Source of the DNA: Humulus lupulus
Lineage: Eukaryota; Streptophyta; Magnoliopsida; Rosales; Cannabaceae
Assembly: GCF_963169125.1 (NCBI RefSeq)
Contig: NC_084793.1
Location: 98,847,071-98,911,070 of the forward strand
Reading direction: 5' to 3'
DNA length: 64,000 nt
This document shows positions 57,468-64,000 of the stretch, in pieces. Every line of letters begins with the position of its first letter. Position 1 is the stretch's first letter. The translations under genes and the position numbers were made by a program. The notes below the pieces were generated by a model that saw only the letters and a list, made by a program, of their open reading frames with translations, ran no database searches and had not been told where the DNA came from.

Positions 57468-58434
57468 TAAGGTCGTAGATTTTTGCCATTTCATGCTCGT
57501 GGTACCAAACTCCCATTCAATCTTGCCAACTTGTAGACACCAGTTCGGATAACTAATTCGATCTGATAAGGTCCTTCCCAATTGGGCCCGAGCACTCCAG
57601 CAACTGGGTCCCTTGTTTCCAAGAACACACGCCTCAGCACCAAATCTCCCACACCGAATTTTCTATCTCGAACTCTTTTATTGAAATACCAGGTAGCTCG
57701 CTGTTGGTATGCAGCATTTTTTAGCTAAGCCTCGTCCCTTCTTTCTTCAATCAGGTCTAGACTTACTTCGAGCTGGGATTGGTTCGAGGCTTGGTCATAA
57801 GCGTGGGCACGAATTGTGGGTATTTCAACCTCAATTGGCAGCATAGCCTCGCATCCATATGCCAGATAAAAGGGGGTATGTCTCGTTGAAGTACGAGTTG
57901 TGGTTTGAGATGCCCACAAAACTTAAGGAAATTCTTCGAGCCATTTCCCTTTTGCTTCTTCCAACTTTTCTTCAGAGAGCTCTTTAGGGTTTTGTTTACA
58001 GCTTCGACCTGGCCATTCGCTTGGGGATGGGCCACAGAGGAGAAGCTCTTTACTATCCCATTTTTCTCGCAAAAGTTGGTAAACAAATCGCTATCAAATT
58101 GAGTACCGTTATCGAACACAATCTTCCTTGGCATCCCATATCGGCATATAATGTTCTTTACCACGAAGTCCAAGGCTTTTTTCAAGGTAATTGTTGCTAG
58201 AGGCTCGGCCTCGGTCTACTTCGTAAAGTAATCTACTTTGACTACTGCGTATTTGACTCCGCCTTTGCCAGTTGGCAACGAGCCTATGAGGTCGATTCCC
58301 CAAACTGCAAATGGCCATGGGGAGGTCATCATAGTTAGCTCGGAAGGTGGAGCTCGAGGGATTGTGGCAAATCATTGGCACTTGTCGCATTTCTTGATGT
58401 AATCAAATGAATCTGCTTTGATGGTAGGCCAGAA
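57468..58434 (-). pseudogene. TB integrase, broken
   Basis: From right to left: the C..C end of the zinc region near 58385 (KKCDKCQ), the core with WGIDLIGSLPTGKGG (58310-58270, first Asp), KIVFDNGTQFDS (58120-58085, second Asp) and HPQANGQVEAVNKTLK (58040-57990, catalytic Glu). After a 1-base loss in an A run near 57960 the frame changes and continues RHTPFYLAYGCEAMLPIEVE (57880-57820), ending with a KFGVGDLVLRRVF block at about 57660-57620. Further stops occur near 58217, 58375 and 57725. No chromodomain is seen, as expected for a Tat element. Confidence 0.88.
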
Positions 58435-59346
58435 TTATCCTTGGCGTATGATTTTCTTGGATAGGCTATGCCCCCCAGTGTGGTCTCCACAGAATCCTTC
58501 ATGAATTTCTTCCATGATCTTCTTAGCCTCGAGTGGAGTCACACAACAGAGCAATGGCATAGAGTATCCTCTTCTATATAGCCTTCCATCCACTACGGTG
58601 TACCTAGGGATCTGATACATTAGTTTTCTAGCCTTGGTCCATTCTTCTGGGAGAATGTCGGTTTCAAGGTACCTAATTATCGGGGTCATCCAGGTTGGCT
58701 CAGAGTTTATCATGCATACATCCTCTTGTTCGGGCTCGGTTATACTGGGTGTCGATAGATGTTCGATTAGCACAACGTTCAGCTCGTCGACCTCAGTGGA
58801 CGTGGCGAGCCTGGCTAAGGTGTCTGCATTCGAATTTTGCTCTCGGGGAACCTGTTCTATCGTGTTAAATTCGAATTGCTCAAGGACTGCCTTCGCTTTT
58901 TCTAAATATGCAGCCATTCTCGTCCCACGAGCCTGGTATTCCCCTAAGATTTGGTTGACCACCAACTGGGAGTCACTGTAGCAATGTACTGCCTTAATCT
59001 TGAGTTCCTTGGCTATTCGAAGCCCTGCTAGTAGAGCTTTGTATTATGCCTCGTTGTTTGACGCTTCGAAGTCAAACCTCAAAGCGGAGTGAAATCGACT
59101 TCCTCCTGGGGTTATCAGTATCATTCTTGCCTCCGACCCATTTTCGTTGGAAGACCCATCAACATAAAGTTTCCACAGCTCACGGGCTGGGGTTATAACT
59201 TCATCGTTAGTCACTCCAATGCATTCTAGTATGAAGTCTGCCAGGGCCTGTCCTCTTATGGTTGTCCTCGGATGGTAGGAGATCTCAAATTTTCTGAGTT
59301 CAATGGCCCATTTTAGTAATCGGCTCGAGGCTTCTGGCTTGGACAA
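58435..59346 (-). pseudogene. TB second (archaeal-type) RNase H and integrase N-terminus
   Basis: The second RNase H begins LYVDGSSNENGSEARMIL (about 59165-59110), its first catalytic aspartate in YVDGSS, then passes FEASNNEA (TAA stop at 59044-59046) and resumes from 58965 with VVNQILGEYQARGTRMAAYL and VPREQNSNADTLARLA, the C-terminal catalytic Asp block. A linker leads to the integrase zinc motif start IHEGFCGDHTGGHSL near 58480-58445. Having two RNase H regions in series is the hallmark of the Tat group. Confidence 0.87.
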
Positions 59347-59656
59347 GACTTATCTTAGTGGTTGATCGGTCAACACATGAATGGGATGCGCCTGGAAATA
59401 GGGTCGGAGCTTTCGAGATGAGTGAATTAGGCTGAGAGCCAACTTCTCCATTAAGGGGTATCTCGATTCTGCCCCCAGCAACCTTTTGCTGACATAGTAT
59501 ACAGGCTTTTGCACCTTCTGTTCTTCTCGGACGAGCACGGCGCTAATGGCGTGCTCGGTTGTAGCAAGATATAGGTACAAAATTCCCCTGTGATGGGTTT
59601 CGACAAGATGGGTGGCTCCGCGAGGTGCTTCTTGAGCTCCTGAAAAGCTAACTCGT
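59347..59656 (-). pseudogene. TB first RNase H (after the inserted LTR)
   Basis: 59580-59350 reads ISAVLVREEQKVQKPVYYVS and SRYPLMEKLALSLIHSSRKL, ending HVLTDQPLR: the connection RNase H of the element. The start (59656-59581) continues the RT end across the inserted LTR. A TAA at 59350-59352 separates it from the following SKPEASSRLLKWAIEL segment. Confidence 0.85.
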
Positions 59657-62052
59657 TGTAATGCCCCGAATTATCCGATGTGGTTTAGTGGCGGTTTAGT
59701 AGGCCGGGAGGGCCGTAACTGTTTAATTACGCCATTAAATGAATATATGCATGTTTATGTGAATTATATTATGATATAATGATATATGCATGCATGTGGG
59801 TCCACATTTGATATATTGTGTTGTTTTGATAATTTGGCCCATTGAGGGTAATTTGTGTATTTGGGTGCATGATGTGATTTGTGAATGAGATTCCATTATT
59901 ATGGAGATATATTTGAGCTATTCGGCATGAGACGGTCATTTTTAGTGGATTAGCGGTTTTTCCATAACGGGGTCAATTTTGGGGTAGTAGGAATGTTTAT
60001 TTGATGATAAATTGGGAATATTTGAGATCAGGGTGAAATTCTAGAGGTTTTGACTATAATGTCCCCGTGGGTGTTTTCGGGACCCCGAGCATTAGGTTTT
60101 ATTTGAGGTTACTTAAGCTTGAAGTAGCTGTCAGATAGAACGTACGATTAGAAAACCTCTCGTTCTCCTTTGTTAGTTCATTTTTGCCACCCAAAGCATA
60201 TTTGAAGAAATCTTGAGTTCTAGGAGTCAGAATCAAGTGACGGTCGAGGCATAGCGATCCTAGGAAATATTGGAAGCTTCTTGACCGAAGGATTTGACAG
60301 AAAACAACCTAATCGAAGGTAATCTAAGTTTAAAGTTTTGAGTTTTTAGAGTTTCTAAGCTTTGAATTGGACTTTGTGAATTGTTGAGTTTTCGATCCGT
60401 TTGAACCTTGGGTTTTGAGGGTTTTGGTGCATTGGGAAGCTTGGGAATCTTGTTTTGATGATTGGGGAATGTTTAGGTATGATTTTGGAGGCTTTGGAGT
60501 GTTAAAAACACGTTTGGGAATGGCCCAGAGTTGAGGGTCGCGGCCCTGTTCTTGGGGTGCCGCAGCCCTGCCTTAAAGAAGCAGGTGGAGCTTTTGTGCT
60601 TGCTGGGCACCGCGGCCCTTCATGGAGGGCGCCGCAGCCCTTGCCTCAGGGAACTCTGGGGGCCGCGGCCCAAGGTGCTAGGGCCGCAGCCCTTGCCCAG
60701 TTTTCACCCCGTTTGCTCGTTTTGACCCCGGGAACCTAGTTTTAGGCCTTGGGAGTGTCCTTACTACTTGGATTAGTTTGGATTGATCTCTTGGAGGCTA
60801 GATATTGGTTTAAGAACCTTTGATTATCATGTTATTAATGGTATCCCATAATGTGTTATGATTAGGTAACCGCTAAAGGACTAAAAGCTAAACCGTTCTC
60901 AAGGGTCGTTCTTTTGTTCATTCTAGCTCGAATCAGAGATAAGAAAACTGCACCCCATTTGTGACATGCATGGTTATTCATGAGGCATATTGGTTGTGTA
61001 AATGTGGACATGAATTGATTGTGGAATACTTAGCAAATGTTGCTCACTTGTGCATGGTACTGACTCATTAGCAGATTTGGCAAAGGTGCTAGTATTAACT
61101 GTGAAGTTGTGACTCATTAGTCAGGTTCGGCAGTGGTACTAGGCACTGGTCACATAGCGCTGACTCATCATTCAGGACAGCCTTAGCGTGTTCAACGCAA
61201 GCCAATAAAGATTAGATCTAATCGACTTTCTGCATTGAATGACTCAAGGAGCATTAATGCCGGACAGACCTCAAGTTCGATATATATTATAAGCGCTTGT
61301 GTGGCTTACCCATCAGTCACTCACTTGATAAAGTAGAGACTTACCCATCAGTCTCTCATTTGTTGAAGGCTAGTGGCTTACCTAGCAGCCACTCTTCCAC
61401 TTGAAATAGTGACTTGCTTGTCAGTCACTCAGTATGGTTTACCGGAACCTGTTGAAGGCTAGTGGCTTACCTAGCAGCCACTCTTCCATTTGAATTAGTG
61501 ACCTATTTGTCAGTCACTCAGTATGGTTTACCAGAACCTCAAGTGATATTCACTCATCTGTTTGAAAGCTATGAGCTCTGTGTGATTATAATGATAATCA
61601 TTTGATGATGTTTACATACAATGTTATGTTTTCTTGCTGGGCTTTGGCTCATGGGTGCTATGTGGTGTAGGTAAAGGAAAAGAAAAGCTCACCCAGCCTT
61701 GAGTGGAGAGCTTAGGTGGTGATGTGTACATATGCGGCCGCTTGACCACCACGGTCAAGGAGTTCTTAGAGGAACTAGGGGGTTTACCCTATTTTTGCCG
61801 TTTAGGTCGGCGGGGTTTATAATTTTTGGAACAGTAGTGACATTTTTGAGTTGTAAATAACTTGTAAATGTTCTTGTGGGCCCATGAACAGTTTTATGTA
61901 TCAATAAAACATATCCTTTCCTTTTTACTGGTTTTCACCTTAACCTGTTAATAACACTTAGATCACGTTTTTTAACCAAAGGACTCAGGCAATGAGTCAA
62001 ATTTTTGGTTCACCGTTCACCGTAACTGTTCTGGGGTAACCAGGGCATTACA
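59657..62052 (+). mobile_element. solo LTR of the B family inserted in TB pol
   Basis: 2396 bp, TGTAATGCCC to GGGCATTACA, with near-identical flanks CTCGT (59652-59656) and CTCGC (62053-62057). No internal sequence, so it is a solo LTR left by LTR-LTR recombination. It carries the CCGCGG-rich block at 60537-60695 and two 89-bp repeats starting at 61362 and 61451 that contain small stems (AGTGGCT..AGCCACT and GTGACTTGCTTGTCAGTCAC). Short ORFs across 60531-60739 are compositional. Confidence 0.93.
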
Positions 62053-62830
62053 CTCGCATTCTTCTGTCCACTCGAATTTTTTGCCTCCCCTCAAAAGGTT
62101 GAAAAATGGAAGACAACGGTCTGTAGATTTCGAGATAAACCTACTTAGTGCCACCATCCGCCCAGTCAAACTTTGGACATCCTTATGCTTTTGAGGTGAG
62201 GGCATATCAATTAAAGCCTGGATCTTGTCTGGATTAGCTTCTATTCCCCGGGCGTTTACAATGAAGCCTGGGAACTTTCCTGATGATACTCCAAAAGAGC
62301 ACTTCTGGGGGTTGAGCTTCATGTCATACCTCTGTAACATAGCAAAGCACTCTTCAAGGTCATCCACATGGTTACTGTTATGTTTAGATTTAACCAACAT
62401 ATCATCAACATAAACTTCCATGTTATTACCTATCTGCTCGGAGAACATCATGTTTACGAGTCGTTGGTAAGTGACTCAGCATTCTTTAGTCCAAATGGCA
62501 TGACATTGTAGCAATACAGTCCTTTGTCTGTCACAAAACTCATATGCTCTTGGTTTGGGGCATGCATGGTGATATGGTTATATCTAGAATAAGCATCCAT
62601 AAATGACATAAGTCCATGACCAGCTGTGGCATCTACGAACTGGTCGATTCGAGGTAGGGGGAAGCAGTCCTTTGGACAGGCCTTATTGAGGTCTGAGTAA
62701 TCGATACAGGTTCGCCATGTCCCATTAGGTTTCGGGACTAGCACCAAGTTGGCGACCCAATCGGGGTAGAAGGCATCTCGAATGAATCGGTTTGCCTTCA
62801 ACCTGTCGACCTCTTCTTTTAGGTCCTTCT
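62053..62830 (-). pseudogene. TB reverse transcriptase
   Basis: 62801-62454 carries FYPDWVANLVLVPKPNGTWR, CIDYSDLNKACPKDCFPLPRID and YCYNVMPFGLKNAE; a shift near 62460-62475 leads to 62451-62017 with the signature MEVYVDDMLVKS (62420-62385) and the RT thumb SLTGRMVALSRFISKS. It stops at the solo LTR in the segment KKFEWTEECE, and the remainder of the sentence-like block resumes at 59656. These motifs are typical of the Tat/Athila branch. Confidence 0.9.
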
Positions 62831-63230
62831 TCTTGTCGTCATCCAGGAGTCTTCGCTTTTCCTACTTCGGGGGAAAGCTTTTGTCAATATTTAGAGTGTG
62901 GCTTACCACATTCGAATTTATCCCTACCATATCCGAATGTGACCATGCAAAAACATGCTGGTTCTTTTTCAAAAAGCAAATTAATTGCTATTTTGTTTCT
63001 TCTGGAAGGTTTTTCCCTACCTTCACTGTCTTCAAGGGGTCTACTTCTTCGAGACTGACTTCTTCAAGCTCTTCTAATGGCTCGAGGTCAGTTCTTTCCT
63101 TTATTATTGGATCAATTTCTTCATCTATCTCGAAGACTGTTTCGTCCTTATTCTGAATTATGACAAGTGTCTGTGCGCTTGTCTGTTTCTTTCCTCTATT
63201 GGAAATGCTATAGCATTCCCTTCCTGCGAG
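62831..63230 (-). pseudogene. TB protease-RT linker
   Basis: An acidic linker on the minus strand (around EEIDPIIKE and LEPLEELEEVSLEEVDPLKT) followed by the pre-RT block HVFAWSHSDMVGI (about 62955-62915). In-frame stops occur near 62985 and 62865. Poorly conserved in general; assigned from its place between protease and RT. Confidence 0.7.
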
Positions 63231-63989
63231 CTAGTCTCCTTTCAGTTTCCCGATGCCACTAGAAGTCGGGAACTTGATGGCCAAATGTCTTACAGACAAA
63301 ACTGCCCCCAACCCAACTAGGGCAGGTCTCCCAAGCAGTACGTTGTAGGCCGATGGTAGATCTACTACAACGAATTCTATTATCTTGGTTGCCGAGACTG
63401 GGTAGTCTCCCAAGGTTACAGGGAGTTCAATAGATCCCATACAGGCAATCCCTTCTCCTGAAAAGTCATAGAATGTCGTTGCACAGGCCTTTAGGTCACA
63501 AAGCGCAAGTCCCATCTTTTCTAAGGTAGCCTTATAGAGGATATTCACTGAGCTCCCGTTATCAACCAGGACTCGATGAACCCTCTTATTCATGAACTGA
63601 AAAGTGATGACCAGCGAGTCATTGTGAGGAAACTGCACATGAGATGCGTCATCCTCAGTAAAAGTTATAGGTTGAGATTCAACCCTCTGGTGTTTCGGAG
63701 CCCTGGGTTTGGGTTCGGAAGGGGACCCGTCACCAGTTTTCAACTCATTCACGTATCTTTTTTGGGCGTTTCTGCCCAATCCTGCGAAATGAGGTCCCCC
63801 CGAGATGGTTACAACATCTTCTCCATCAATCGGAGGGGGTCTCTCGTCTTCCCTTGCTCGAGAGTTATTGTTTTGGGCAGGCATTGGTGCAGCTGCCCTC
63901 TGACTGGTAGAAGCCTTATTGGGATTTTGGTTTCTTACATATTGCCTGAAATATCCTCTCGAGATCAGGCCTTCAATCTCGTCTTTTAG
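63231..63989 (-). pseudogene. TB gag end and protease
   Basis: The frame is open from the window edge: a gag C-terminus (QLKDEIEGLISRGYFRQYVR, about 63985-63925), then ISGGPHFAGLGRNAQKRYVN (63800-63740) and the aspartic protease with VLVDNGSSVNILYKATLEKM (63570-63510) and YNVLLGRPALVGLGAVLS (63360-63305). The Asp-Asn-Gly active site is common in Tat-type proteases, where other families have Asp-Ser/Thr-Gly. The TAG at 63231-63233 ends it. The ATG at 63884 is internal to the polyprotein, not a true start. Confidence 0.88.
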
Positions 63990-64000
63990 TTGCCTGCATT

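Larger units (their letters stand above)
51931..64000 (-). mobile_element. Ty3/gypsy Tat-like element TB, minus strand, partial
   Basis: From right to left: gag end, protease, RT, RNase H, second (archaeal-type) RNase H, integrase, tandem-repeat region, an oppositely oriented extra ORF, polypurine tract and a truncated 3' LTR. The dual RNase H order and an antisense ORF between integrase and 3' LTR are known features of the Tat group of plant Ty3/gypsy elements. The 5' LTR and most of gag lie beyond the window. A solo LTR (59657-62052) interrupts it. Confidence 0.88.

Noticed and set aside
60531..60739. Two overlapping ORFs in the CCGCGG-rich segment, plus the similar 40794-41055 pair
   Set aside because: They fall at equivalent places in LTRs of the same family and do not conserve the same protein.

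Overview
This window looks like a plant nuclear, gene-free block of nested LTR retrotransposons. The evidence is Ty1/copia and Ty3/gypsy elements with the initiator-Met primer site TGGTATCAGAGC, chromodomain-type integrases, a Tat-type element with two RNase H regions and an antisense extra ORF, a hAT-type MITE and a CACTA-like end. I cannot name the species; an angiosperm, probably a eudicot, is an inference. I see no rRNA, tRNA, CRISPR, bacterial operon or intact host gene. Only about 350 bp (3219-3411, 14386-14431, 32083-32187) looks like pre-insertion DNA.

Layout, left to right. (1) 1-2924: 3' end of a decayed copia element ('L') with its 2.0 kb LTR, next to a CACTA-like fragment (2925-3218). 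(2) 3412-14380: complete but decayed + strand Tekay-like gypsy element ('A'), target duplication ACATC. Its 3' LTR is split by a 1.57 kb solo LTR (11389-12962, duplication CCGTT). (3) 14437-32077: old minus-strand copia element ('C'), duplication TGTTG, split by a minus-strand chromovirus ('B', 18389-26887, duplication TAACC). (4) 32188-38676: minus-strand copia 'E', missing its upstream LTR and split by a 408 bp hAT-type MITE (35888-36295, duplication TTTTGTAC). (5) 38677-42343: 5' LTR and start of gag of a + strand Tat-like element ('TA'), itself split by a 5'-truncated relative of B (39761-42206). (6) 42344-51930: young + strand copia 'D', inserted in the TA gag, with its second LTR cut short. 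(7) 51931-64000: minus-strand Tat-like element ('TB') in the order, from right to left: gag end, protease, RT, RNase H, second RNase H, integrase, 66-bp tandem repeats, an antisense (+ strand) intron-containing extra ORF, polypurine tract and a truncated 3' LTR. A solo LTR of the B family (59657-62052) interrupts its RT/RNase H junction.

Relative ages read by eye from LTR pairs: C is oldest (roughly 10% or more different over its first ~180 bases), A and B are intermediate (about 5% over ~250 bases), and D is youngest (about 1-2%). This agrees with the nesting: B lies inside C and D inside TA. Every polyprotein is broken. Many breaks are CAG/CAA/CGA-to-stop or TGG-to-stop changes, as expected from deamination of methylated cytosine. 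None of the elements here looks autonomous.

I found no clearly new biological system. The least ordinary observations are: hairpins at matching positions but with different sequences in the LTRs of three copia families; palindrome arrays inside several LTRs; the spliced antisense ORF of TB beside its 66-bp repeats; and the highly foldable MITE.
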